Assembly (NCBI GenBank): GCA_024345305.1 | Contig: BRON01000001.1 | Location: forward strand, 1,178,001 to 1,242,000 | Reading direction: 5' to 3' | Source of the DNA: Mrakia gelida | Taxonomy: Eukaryota > Basidiomycota > Tremellomycetes > Cystofilobasidiales > Mrakiaceae | Length of the DNA: 64,000 bases | Shown here: in pieces, positions 11,794 to 22,033 of the stretch | Numbering within the stretch: the first letter of the stretch is position 1 | How the letters are laid out: the number at the start of each line of letters is the position of its first letter | The notes under the pieces: generated by a model | Database searches by the model: none | What the model was told of the DNA's origin: nothing | The model's input: the letters and a program-made list of their open reading frames with translations, nothing else | Made by a program: the position numbers and the translations under genes

Positions 11794-12418
11794 ATGCCTT
11801 ACGGCCACAACGTTCTTGTCGAGGTCAACCCTCCTCACTCCATGAAGGCGGTGAGTGACCCTCCTACGCATCTAGGACCTCTCGTTTAGCTTTCGTACAC
11901 TGACCTTGGGGTTTCCTTTGATCTCGTTTGTTGCAGCTTCGTCTCTTCACCCTCGGAGCGGGACTTCGTTCGTCCTCCCTGCTCCTTCCTTCCCTCCCTT
12001 CCGATGCTCCTTCGCTCTTCACCAGACCTCCTCGCCAGCACCCCTCTAGAGACGTCGTCGCTGACTCCCTCTCTCTCTCTTCCTCCCCACTTCACTCGTG
12101 CTCCTCGTTTCCTCGCTGGGTTGCTGCTGCAGTCTTTGTCGCCTCGTCCTACGTTGGAGCTGCCGCTGAGGAGAGGAAGGTCAACCTGACCCGAGCCAAG
12201 TACGGGATGCCCCCAAAGCAGTACATGGACGGAAAGTTCAAGATCTTCTCTCGTACGTATCACACTTAACACTCAAACCTACTTCAGAGATGGGAGGACG
12301 GAGCAGGAGTGAACGCGAACGGAAGGACCGGAAGGAGAAGCGAGCTGACCTTTTCCTCCTTGCCCTTCTTCCCTCTCTCTTCGCGTCTTCGTCTGCTACA
12401 GTGGGAGCCAACTACTAA
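11794..12418 (+). CDS. Small single-span membrane protein, 74 residues, unassigned
   Basis: Four exons (11794-11850, 11937-11967, 12133-12252, 12402-12418) whose lengths sum to a clean 75-codon frame. A short N-terminus (MPYGHNVLVEVNPP) precedes one hydrophobic helix (LRLFTLGAGLLFVASSYVG) and a basic, matrix-like tail ending in SLGANY. Size and topology resemble accessory subunits of mitochondrial respiratory or ATP-synthase complexes, but no family motif is conserved enough to name one. The splice pattern, with 31-nt and 17-nt exons, is unusually fine for such a short protein. TAA at 12416-12418. Confidence 0.55.
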
Positions 12419-13108
12419 GCGCGATACTTGGGCGAGTGATATAATGGGACGAGGGATGTACATGTGCTTTTGCTTGATCAAAGAGGGCTGGCGGGAAGGA
12501 GGAGAGAGCGAGAGCTGAACGAAGGAGGATGACGGACTCCTCACGCCCTTCCCTCGCTCGACCTGGACCGGGAGGAGGATCTCGCAGAACTCGCAGCTTC
12601 TCGGACTACACTCAGGCATCTTCTCGTACAGCAGCAGCTCTCAGGGAGGAGGACTGAGCTCAATCAACGACTCCCTCGACTCGGGGAAGGGCGGATCGAT
12701 CCGCGTCTTCCTCGTTCTTCTCGCCTCGCCCTCTTGCCTGAGCTTTTAGTATTTATTCCGAGAAAAAAAGAGCGAGCTCGAAAATAGGCTCGACAAGCAG
12801 ACGCTTTCCCACAGAAGCTGACCGACGAGTCAGTGTGAGAACTGGGAGATGACTCGAAGAACTAGCCCTTCTCTCAGCCTAGCAACCAAATCTGAACTCT
12901 TCAAGCTCGCTCGAGGTGACTCGTTTTGGCTTGCCTTCAACTCCCAGCCAGCTCCCCTCCCTCCTCGCCCAAAATTCTTCATCGATCCCTAGTCAGGTCA
13001 TCGCCCTCCCATCTCCCATCTCGACTCTTCCAACCCAAAGCTTTCGCTCTCCCCCTTCGAGCTCCGTTCAGCTCGCCCTCCTCCTCCTTCACCACCTCCT
13101 TTCGCAAA
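12419..13108. other. Intergenic region and arginyl-tRNA synthetase leader
   Basis: Contains the 3' region of the small membrane protein and the promoter and leader of the synthetase gene. From 12917 to 13108 the leader is open in frame with the synthetase and reads as a basic, acid-free peptide (see findings). Confidence 0.5.
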
Positions 13109-16100
13109 ATGTCTTCTTCCTCTTCGTCCCCCAACCCCCTGGCTGGTCTTCCCTCGCTGCCGACGGTGGAAGGATCCAACGCTCAGAGGGCTGCTATTGA
13201 TGCTTTCAAGTGAGTCCAGCTCAAGTCTGAGGAGGAAAGGAGGGAGAAGGAGAAGAAGCAAAGATGTCGAGCTGACCTCGCCCCCTCCCCTTCTCCTTCG
13301 TTTGACCTTTCCAGAATCGCCGTCGCTACCCAGGTCGCTGCTGTGATTGAGAAGGACGTTAAGGCTGTTTACGATGGGATTGATACTGGTTAGTGCGCTC
13401 TCTCTCCCAATCATCTCATCACACGAACGAGCGAAGCCAAAGGAAGGAAAGAGCGAGCTGACCTCCCATCCCTCCCCTCCCTCTCACTCCTTCGCTGCGA
13501 CAGGCAAAGTCAACCTCGGTACCAAGATCGATCTCAGCATCGCTGTCGCTCGATTCCGTCTCGGTGGGAAACCTGCTGAGTGGGCGGATAAGATCGCTGC
13601 TGCTGTGAGTTCGTCGAGCGAGTTGAGCGAGCTCACCCTTTCCTTCGTCCCTTCCTTTTTCCCTTTCCGCCGAACCCTGACTCCTCTTTGGTTCCCTGTT
13701 TGGATCGGTATGTTCTTAGTTCGTCGCCAACGAGTACATCTCCTCGGTCAACTCTGCCAACGGACTGCTCATGTTCCAGGTCAAGTTCGTCCTACCGCTC
13801 TCTCTCTCTTCGTCTTCTTTCGTTCAGCCCATTTGCTGCCGATGCTGCTGCTGCTTCGTTCTTCGTCTTTGTGGTAGAGGTTTGAACCGAGACCTGACTC
13901 CCCTCCTCGTCCTTCCCTTCCAGCCACGCCAACTTCGCCAAAGCCGTCCTCGGCCAGATCCATTCCTACCCCAGCCCAACCTCCGACATCCCTGGGTACG
14001 ACAGCAACGCCTACGGATGCAACCCTGTCGTTGGGAAGGGGAAGAAGGTTATTGGTGAGTGCTGCCCTCTTTCTACTTGAACACCTTCGCTCTTCCTTTG
14101 ATCTTCGCTCGCTCGAACGAGCGCTTTCGTTGAGCTCGACGAGCTCACCTCCCTTCCTTCTTACTTCGCCTCGCTCAAGTCGAGTTCTCCTCCCCCAACA
14201 TCGCCAAACCCTTCCACGCCGGTCACCTCAGGTCCACCATCATCGGAGCCTTCACCGCCAACCTCTACGAGACCTTCGGATGGGAGGTCATTCGAATGAA
14301 CTAGTTCGTTCGACAATCTCGCTCCTCTCTTCGTCGACGCGTCTCGCTGACCCTCCCGCTCCTTCGGTTCGTTTTCGTTTCAGCCTCGGAGATTGGGGCA
14401 AGCAGTTCGGTCTCCTCGCTGTTGGGTTCAAGAGGCACGGATCGGAGGAGGCGCTCAAGGCTGATGCTATCAAGCACTTGTTCGATGTGAGCTCTCGCAT
14501 CGCACTCTCTTTCGCTTGCCTGTTCGAAGGGCCAGAACTGACGATGGGCTGCCTGCTTTCGCGCTTCGTTTTGGGGTGCAGGTCTACGTCAAGGTCAACC
14601 AGGACATGGAGGCTGAGAAGCTCGCTGGACCTGAGACGACGGAGGACGAGGCTCGTTTGTTCTTCAAGAACCTCGAGGAAGGTTCGTCTTCAGCTCTTCC
14701 TCTCTCTCACACACACGATCTGCTCTCGCGGTCCCTCGTTCCCTCCCCGAGCGTGCGCTCCTTCGTGTCTCACGAGCTTCAAACTCTCAGACTGACGCGT
14801 CTCTCTCCCTCTTTCTCCTTCTCCGCTCGTTTCCCACAGGGGATCCCACGGCCCACGCTCTCTGGTCTCGATTCCGAGATCTCTCGATCGAGAGGTACAA
14901 GGAGACCTACGCTCGACTCAACATCCACTACGACGTCTACTCTGGAGAGTCCCAGGTCGCGACCCAGTCCATGACCGAGGCCATCTCGACGCTGCAGGAG
15001 ATGGGCGTCGTCGGAGAGAAGGACGGAGCGTTGATCGCCGATCTCACCAAGTACAAGCTTGAGAAGACTGTGGTTAGGAAGAAGGGTGAGTGAGACGGAC
15101 CTGCTTTTTTGGGGGGAGGGTGGGTGGGGAGAGGGTGGGAGGGAGGAGGGGAGGGGGGGGGGGGGGGGGGAGGGGGGGGGGGGGGGGAAGGGAAGGGAAG
15201 GGAGGAAGAGCGAACGCGAAACGAGAACTGACGACGCGCTCGATCCTCTTTGCAGACGGAACCACCATCTACATCACTCGAGACATTGGAGCTGCCAAGG
15301 AGCGATACGCCAAGTACAAGTTCGACAAGATGATCTACGTCGTCGCGTCCCAGCAGAACCTCCATCTCGCTCAGTTCTTCAAGGTCCTCGAGCTCATGGG
15401 GTACGAGTGGGCTAAGGATGGTCGACTCGAGCATATCAACTTTGGAATGGGTGAGTGCCAACCTTGTCTGAATTTGTATCTTGAACCCGAAACTGATCCT
15501 TCGCCCTCCTTCGTCCCGCGTGCAGTCACCGGAATGTCAACTCGACGAGGAACGGTCAAGTTCTTGAACGACATCCTGGAGGCTGCTGCTGAGACGATGA
15601 TGGAGCAGATGAAGAGGAACGAGGCCAAGTTCGCTCTGATTGAGGATCCCGAGAGGTGTGCCGATGTGTTGGGAATGAGTGCGGTCAAGATTCAGGATAT
15701 GGGTGCGAAGAGGTGAGTTGAATCGCTCTTCTTTCTTCGCCGCGTCCTTCCTTCAAATCGCTGACTTATCGCCTTCTCCTCGCTCTCAGGCATCTCGACT
15801 ACTCCTTTGACCTCAAGAAGATGACTGCTTTCGAGGGAGACACTGGGTTCGTTCAACCTCCTCCCTCTCTCGTCGCGTCTCGTTTCGTTCCGACTCGCCG
15901 TCGACTCGAAAGCTCACCCTCCTCTTCCTTCCTCCCTTCCTCGACCTCTCACAGTGTCTACCTCCAGTACGCCCACGTCCGACTCGCCTCCGTTCAGCGT
16001 AAAAACCCCAACATCGTCATGCCCGAGGACATCTCGCTCGTCAAGACGGAACTCCTCGTCGAGGACAAGGCCCACGACATCGTTTACCTCCTCTCCCTCT

Positions 16101-16423
16101 ACCCCGACGTCGTCTCGACGGCTTACAAGACCAACGAGCCTTCAGCTATCGTCACCTACGCGTTCAAGCTCGCTCACGCTATCTCGAGTGCTTGGGATGG
16201 ACGTGAGTCGTCTCGTCTCCGTTTGCTTCGCTCTGCTTTCCTCGAGTTCGCTGCGTCTCGAAACTGACTCCCTCTTTTGATGCGCGGGTTCTGCTCATCA
16301 GTCCGTGTGCAGAACGTCGAGGTCGAACTGGCGACGGCTCGACTGTACCTCTTCATCTCGGCTCGGGACGTGCTCGCGACGGCTCTCAAGCTGTTGACGC
16401 TCGAGCCTCTCGACCGAATGTAG
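13109..16423 (+). CDS. RRS1: Arginyl-tRNA synthetase
   Basis: About 14 exons encoding roughly 615 residues, the size of yeast Rrs1. This class I enzyme charges tRNA-Arg with arginine. An N-terminal add-domain is followed by the signature [20 protein letters not shown], where HAGH is the HIGH motif (near residue 170). Next come the Rossmann segments ([14 protein letters not shown], then YDVYSGES), the arginine-pocket strand [14 protein letters not shown], and near residue 410 GMSTRRG in place of KMSKS, as usual for ArgRS. The C-terminal anticodon-binding DALR domain includes YLQYAHVR and [13 protein letters not shown]. Start: first ATG of the frame in AAAATGTC context; an in-frame non-AUG extension lies upstream. 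One intron (about 15085-15254) contains a very long G run. Confidence 0.95.
15112..15188 (+). repeat. Long guanine-rich tract inside an ArgRS intron
   Basis: An almost unbroken run of G with a few A and T, including a stretch of more than ten consecutive G. It lies on the coding strand between a GTGAGT donor and a CTGAC branch site, so the pre-mRNA itself would carry it. Such a tract can form G-quadruplexes and is prone to length errors in assemblies. Confidence 0.9.
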
Positions 16424-16891
16424 ACGATCTTGTTCTTTGTTTTTCTTTCTTTGGGATTATCTAATCAAAACCTCTTCTAGACACCTCCTTTCTCGCGATC
16501 TCGATCCTCTTGATAGAGTCTAGGCGAGCTACTACTGTACGAGCTTCGAGAAAAGGTGAGCTCCAAACTCCTCGCTCTCCCTCCCTTTCTTTCTCGCGTC
16601 TGAACGGAAAACGAGCGCTGACCCACCTCCACCTCTGCTTGGGCAGCAGGTTTACCAATCCAAGCAAGGCCTCCTCCGAATCTCAGTGCCCAGGAAAGCG
16701 AAGCGAGGTCCATTTATCGACGGCTTCGTCCGCTCGAAGATAAGACGGCGACGACCGACCACCCATCTTCTCTCCCTCCCTTCCCCCTTCCTCGGTGCTG
16801 CTCGATTTCCACTTCCTTTCCCCCTCCCTTGCTTCCTATCTTTCCCTCCCAACATCAACCTCTCCCTCCTACAGCTCTCTCCTCGCTCGCC
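16424..16891 (+). promoter_or_regulatory. Amidase upstream region with GATA-factor sites
   Basis: Between ArgRS and the amidase. A GATAAG hexamer sits at 16739-16744, about 150 bases before the amidase ATG, and an inverted one (TTATCG) at 16714-16719; another inverted site (TTATCT, 16457-16462) is close to the ArgRS stop and may be fortuitous. Fungal nitrogen regulators of the AreA/Gln3 type bind HGATAR. The last 100 bases are pyrimidine-rich leader. Confidence 0.45.
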
Positions 16892-19645
16892 ATGCAGCTC
16901 CCCACAACCTCAACCGTCCCTCTTCCCTTCAACGAGGACTTCTCAGCCCCCGCGTGGAACTACCCTCCTCCCTCCGATCCTCCAGCAACCCAGAACTACC
17001 TTCCCGCCGTCGAGAAGTCACGATTGGATCGACTCGACGCTATCGAAGCTCAAGGATGGTTGCTTCCGAAGGAGAAGCTTCCAGGGAAGGAGGTTCTCGA
17101 CGTGACTTCGTTCTACAAGGAGTGTGGGTTGCTGAGCGAGAGGGAGGTTGAGATTGTCGAGAGTGAGGCGACTTGGATCTTGGAGATGATCAGGAAGAGG
17201 GAGTGGACTAGTTTGGAGGTGGTCAAGGCGTTTGGGAAGTCTGCTAGTGTTGCTCATCAGGTCGTGAGTTCACCCCGCCTCGTTCTTGGTTTCGAGCTCG
17301 CTCGCTCTTCTCCTTCGTGTCGAGAGACTGACCCGCTTTCGCCGCTCGACACTTCTTCGACTTTTTCTTCCACCCTTCAGACCAACTGCCTCTCTACCAT
17401 CTTCTTCGAGGAAGCTTTCGCCCAGGCTGCGAAGCTCGATGAACACCTCGAGAGGACGGGGAAGGTCGTCGGTCCTCTTCACGGTCTTCCAGTCTCTTTG
17501 AAGGAGAACTACCTCGTTTCAGGTCAGTGGAACTCGAGAGCTATCAGACTCGAGCTCAAGATGGTACTGATGCTCCTTCGTTATCCAGGTCAAAACGCAA
17601 GCATCGGTCTCACGCATCAGATGGATCGAATTGCTAAGGAGGACGGGCTGCTTCCCTCGATGCTTCGTGAGGCTGGAGCTGTTTTCTTCGTCAAGACGTG
17701 AGTTTCTGCCTTCCCTTGCCTCCTATGCTCGAGGCTCTCGGTGCTGACCATCTTCTCTTCTCACAGTACCCTCCCTACCATGATGAACAACGTGAGCTCG
17801 TCTCCTCCGCACTCGTCGAACTCAAACGCGCGCGTCGAGCTGACCCTCTTCTCTCTTTCTACACGGCTCTCTTCTTCGTATACAGGTCGACTGCATCTCC
17901 TTGATCTACGGACACACCGTCAACGCTGTGAGCTCTCATCCTACTCTCTCCTTAAAGAACCCTCTCCTTAAAGAAAAGCTGAAAGCAAAGCTGACCACCT
18001 TGACCTCGGTTCGCACAGTACAATCGAAACCTCGCCTCTGGAGGATCGTCGGGAGGAGAAGCCGTTCTGCAAGCTCTCAAGGGAAGCCCTCTCGGTATCG
18101 GAACCGATCTTGGAGGCTCGATTAGGATCCCTACGGGATTTAACTACCAGTACGGTCTCAAACCTTCGTTCGGCCGCTACGTGAGTCAATCTCGTCTCGT
18201 CTCCTCTCTCTCTCGATCTTCGCGTTTCGCATCCTCACCTCCCCGATCCTCCCTCTCTCTCCTCATCGCCCCTTCCTCATTGCCCCTTCCTCAGCCCATC
18301 GCAGGAGCTCTTCCCTCTTCCTTCGGTGCTGAGTTCCTCCTCTCCGTCTCGGGACCCATGACAACCTCGCTCTCGTCGGTGTCCCTCTTCCTCCAGACGA
18401 TGCTCGAGATGGAGCCCTGGACGCGAGATCCGAGGTGCATGCCGATTCCGTGGAAGGAGGTTGAGCTGGATGTCAAGAAGCTGAGAGTAGGGATCATCTG
18501 GACGGTGAGTTTTCGTAGATTCGAGTCGCTTTCTCGCCGCATCGGTAGCTGACGAGCTTCGTTCTCTTTCTCTTCGTCCGTCGGCAGGACGGATCGGTGT
18601 CGCCTCTTCCTTCCGTCAAGAGAGGACTCGAGAAGGTCACGAAGACGCTCAAGGAAATGGGAGTCGAGGTTGTCGACTGGGATCAAGCTTCGATGGTGGA
18701 GAAGGTGATGGGAGTTAGTGGATTCGCGATCGGAGATGGAGGGAGAGGGATGAACGAGGTGAGTCTTTCGTCGTTCGATCTCGTCTTCGGTTCTCTCGAA
18801 GAGTTCCCGCTGACCTCGACTTCTTCTCCTTCGCACTCGACAGCAATTTGCTGGATCAGATGAGCCTCGTCCCAAGCGTTTGGTCCCTAGAGCTGGAGGA
18901 GTCAACACGGGACAGTACGAAGCGTGAGTGATCGTCTTCCCTTCCTTCTCGCGACGCTCCCTCGCTGACTCGCTTCTCGACCTCTTCTCTCTCTCTCTCA
19001 GCCGTCAGATCCAAGGAGCTCGCCGAAAGTTCGAAGCGATGTACCTCGAGGCGATGCGAGAAGCTGGGATCGACTTCCTGATCTCTCGTGAGTTTCAGCT
19101 CGTCTCCTCCTCTCGATTCTCGTTCTCAACGCGCTGACCTCTCTCTCTCCTCCTCTTCAAAGCCGTCGACGCTCATCCCGCCTCGCCTCACGGAGCTTAC
19201 AAACAGAGTCACTACTGCTGGGTTCGTTACTCGCTTTCTTCTCACCCCCAGCTCGCTCTTTGTCGTGCTGACCTCTTTCGTTCCTCGTCTTTCTTTCAGT
19301 TCTGGAACGTCGTCGACTACCCTACCCTCACCTACCCCGTTCTTCGAGCCGATCCTGCTATCGACGTCCGAGACCTCTCCTACGAGCCTGTCAACGAGAT
19401 GGACGCGGCTGCGTGGCACGAATGTGAGTTGACTTCGTCTTCGAGTTCTCGACGCGTCCCTTCCTCTTTCGGTCTTTCGCCTCGAGCTCACGCGTACGAC
19501 CTCCTCTTTTTCGCTCTCCTCAGACGACCCGGAGTACGTGACAGGCGCTCCCGTCAGTCTTCAGCTCATCGGGCCCAGGCTCCAAGAGGAGAGGGTCGTC
19601 AAGATGGTCGAGAAGATCATGGAGGGGCTGGGCGGGAAGGAGTGA
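16892..19645 (+). CDS. Amidase-signature hydrolase (AmdS/acetamidase-like)
   Basis: About a dozen exons encoding roughly 550 residues. The amidase signature triad is complete: lysine in LPVSLKENY, cis-serine in GTDLGGSIRIPTGF, and nucleophile region SGGSSGGEAVL. The order and the C-terminal segment EYVTGAPVSLQLIGPRLQEE match fungal acetamidase-like enzymes, which hydrolyse small amides to acid plus ammonia; the exact substrate is unknown. The residues around the cis-Ser/Ser pair are unchanged, so it should be active. It points tail-to-tail at a nitrilase-family gene, followed by a Dal5-type transporter, which fits a role in nitrogen acquisition. Start ATG 16892 follows a pyrimidine-rich leader; stop TGA 19643-19645. 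Confidence 0.9.
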
Positions 19646-19903
19646 GGATGCGAGGGAGAGCGGGACTAGACGGGTGTCTTGATAGACTCGATTATATATA
19701 TGGTTATCTTAGAGACCAGTGCCTCGTTGAGAAAAAGTTTCAGCTCGAGAAGAGCAGAGCGAATTCGTAAGACTTTGACGAGAAGGATCGTCGACTCGTT
19801 CGATTTTGACCTTGTCGCCTTCTTTCCCAAGCTTCAGAAGGACGAAATGTTATGTAAGATGTCCCATACGATCTCCAAATATGATCTACGTTTACTTCTA
19901 ACT

Positions 19904-21453
19904 CTAGAACTGCCCAACCACTCCATAAATGTCGTCCCTCTTTTGAATGGCCAGGGGGATCTGCTTCCTCGCTCCTCCGACCTCTCCCTCGAGATCGATC
20001 TCGACGACAGCCCAGGCTCCCTTCATCTCGGATCCAGGCTCTCCGAACTTGGGACGCGTCTCGATAGGACCAAGCTCCTCGTCGATGGAAGGCAGACGCG
20101 CGAGCTCGACTCCCCAGGGAGAGAAGACGACCGATTCTCCCCACGAGGAACGCGTCGGGTTGTGAGAGCCGCTGAGAAGAAAGGGAAAGGTGTGAGTCTT
20201 CGGGAAGGCTCGTAGAGATCGAGGGAGGAGGACGGTAGACTTACGCCTGAGCGGAAGCTACGAGGTAGACTTGGTACTGGATCGCGATGGCTCGGCAAAG
20301 AGTGTACCAGTGATCCTTTCCAGTTTTGAGGGTGAACGCGGCGGGAATGCTGATGATCTGAGCTCCGAGTCGAGTGAGGACCGTATGAAGTTCGGGGAAA
20401 CTGTAGAAGGGAAGAGAGATGAAGATCAGTTGGTGCTCAAAGTCCGCGACGAGAAGCACGGCGCTGAGGAAAAGCTTTGGCACATCGCGACGCGGCGCGA
20501 GGAGACGAGCGAAAGACGAAGAAACACGCACCGAATATCGTAGCAGATCTCGAGACCGATCTTCCCAGCCTCCGTTTGAACAGGCTCGTTGATCCTCATC
20601 CCAGGTCGGATCCTCGAGCTCTCTCCACCCTTCTTGGGAGGACCAGCAGCGGCGGATCCGTTTGTGGGAGGAGGAGCGTCGCCGTTTGGGCCAGCTGAGG
20701 AGGCTCCTCCGGTGAGAGCGACGTCGAAGAGGTGAATCTGGAGAATGGGAGTTGCGGGAGAGGTAGTGTAAAGGGATGAGAGAAGATGTGATCGAAGAGA
20801 GAGAGAGGAGGAAAATGGAAAAACGAAGCTCGTTCGTCAGTTCTTCGTCGACGCGTCGGGCCACAGTTTTCCTTCGATTTCTCGACAGGAAGAAGAACTG
20901 ACCTTTCGGTAGACATCCAAGATCGAACCATCTGGTCCTATAACCACCTGCGAGTTGAAGACCCTTTCACTCCCAGGTCCGTCGCTGTTGTCCTCCGTCG
21001 CCTCGGGAGTGTCATGGATCCCGACGAGGATCGTGACTCCCAGCTCCTTTGCGAGAGCTTGAAGGCCGATCTAGAGACGAGTGAAGGATGGAGGGTCAGT
21101 TGGAAGGTCGTTGAAGGCTGAGGGAGGTACGACGAGTTGAGGGAAGCGAAGAAGCGGACGGGCCGAACGGTGTACTCGTGCTTCGAGATGGGAGGCGAGA
21201 GAAGGAAGCACTCATGGGCGTCGTTGGTGATGAAGTCTGCAGCTTCGGGCAGGAAGATGACCTGAAGATAGGGAGAGAACGGGTCAGCTCGGGCTCGAAA
21301 GAGGAGACGAGAAACGAGGGAGGGGATGGAAAACTCGAAGCTCACCTTCGCTCCCTCGGCGGCTGCTCCTCTCACGACAAACTCTGAGATCTTCAGGTTG
21401 TGCTGAACATCGTTGGTGGACGTAATTTGAGTGACTGCTGCTTTGACCATCAT
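19904..21453 (-). CDS. Nitrilase-superfamily carbon-nitrogen hydrolase (Nit1/Nit2-like)
   Basis: Six exons, about 300 residues. The catalytic Glu-Lys-Cys triad is visible in order: Glu in VIFLPEAADFI, Lys at the junction DVYRK-IHLF, and Cys in GLEICYDIRFPEL. Opening motif VKAAVTQITSTND and closing segments (SSWGESVVFSPWG) are those of the Nit branch, which includes deaminated-glutathione amidase and omega-amidase; the long insert between Lys and Cys (PNGDAPPPTNGS) is Pro/Gly-rich and not typical. Two adjacent ATG codons (21453 and 21450) could serve as start. A GATAAG lies at 21625-21630, about 170 bases upstream. It is convergent with the amidase. Function as a housekeeping repair enzyme or as part of a nitrogen-scavenging group cannot be separated on sequence alone. 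Confidence 0.9.
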
Positions 21454-22033
21454 GGTGAAGAGGGTAAAGGGCGAGGAAAGAGAAGACGTCGGAGGGGAGA
21501 GAGAGGGAAAGACGGTGGACGACGGAGGAGGAAGACGAACGCTCGTCAATTGCGATTGATTGGAAGCCGACGGTCTTCTCCGAGCATGACAGAGCTTGAT
21601 ATCTCGGCGAAGTCCTTCGAAGAGGATAAGCAGGAGATGAGCGGTCTCGGTGCTCGTCTGAGTCGAGAACCAACGCGCGTCCAGCCTCGCTTCGATTCGA
21701 CCTCTGGTCTTGCGATAGAACGGCCCAAAGACGAGAGTTGCTGTTTTCGGAGGACACGCAGGAGTAGGCGACAGTGAGGACCCGGACCTCCTTGTTCAGT
21801 TTGACTCGTTTTTGGCGTCGAGAAGCTCTCGACACGTCGTGTTCTCGAGAATCATCAGATCGAGGCGAGCGGAACTACAACCGTTTCTAGACGAAAAGTA
21901 TACAACCGAGGAGTCAAAATCTAGGAGGAACGAAACCTTAGGGACGAAAGAGACCAAGTGAAGTAGCGAGAGATAGGGAAAGGCGGAAGAGGTGAAAGAG
22001 AGGAGGGAGTTCGGCACGTCGACTCGAGCGAAG
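21454..22033. other. Nitrilase promoter and transporter 3' region
   Basis: Both flanking genes are on the minus strand. The region holds the nitrilase promoter with GATAAG at 21625-21630 and the transporter's 3' untranslated end. No other gene recognised. Confidence 0.4.

Noticed and set aside
12284..12619. Minus-strand frame opposite the end of the small membrane protein
   Set aside because: No splice support and composition is the complement of a pyrimidine-rich intron.
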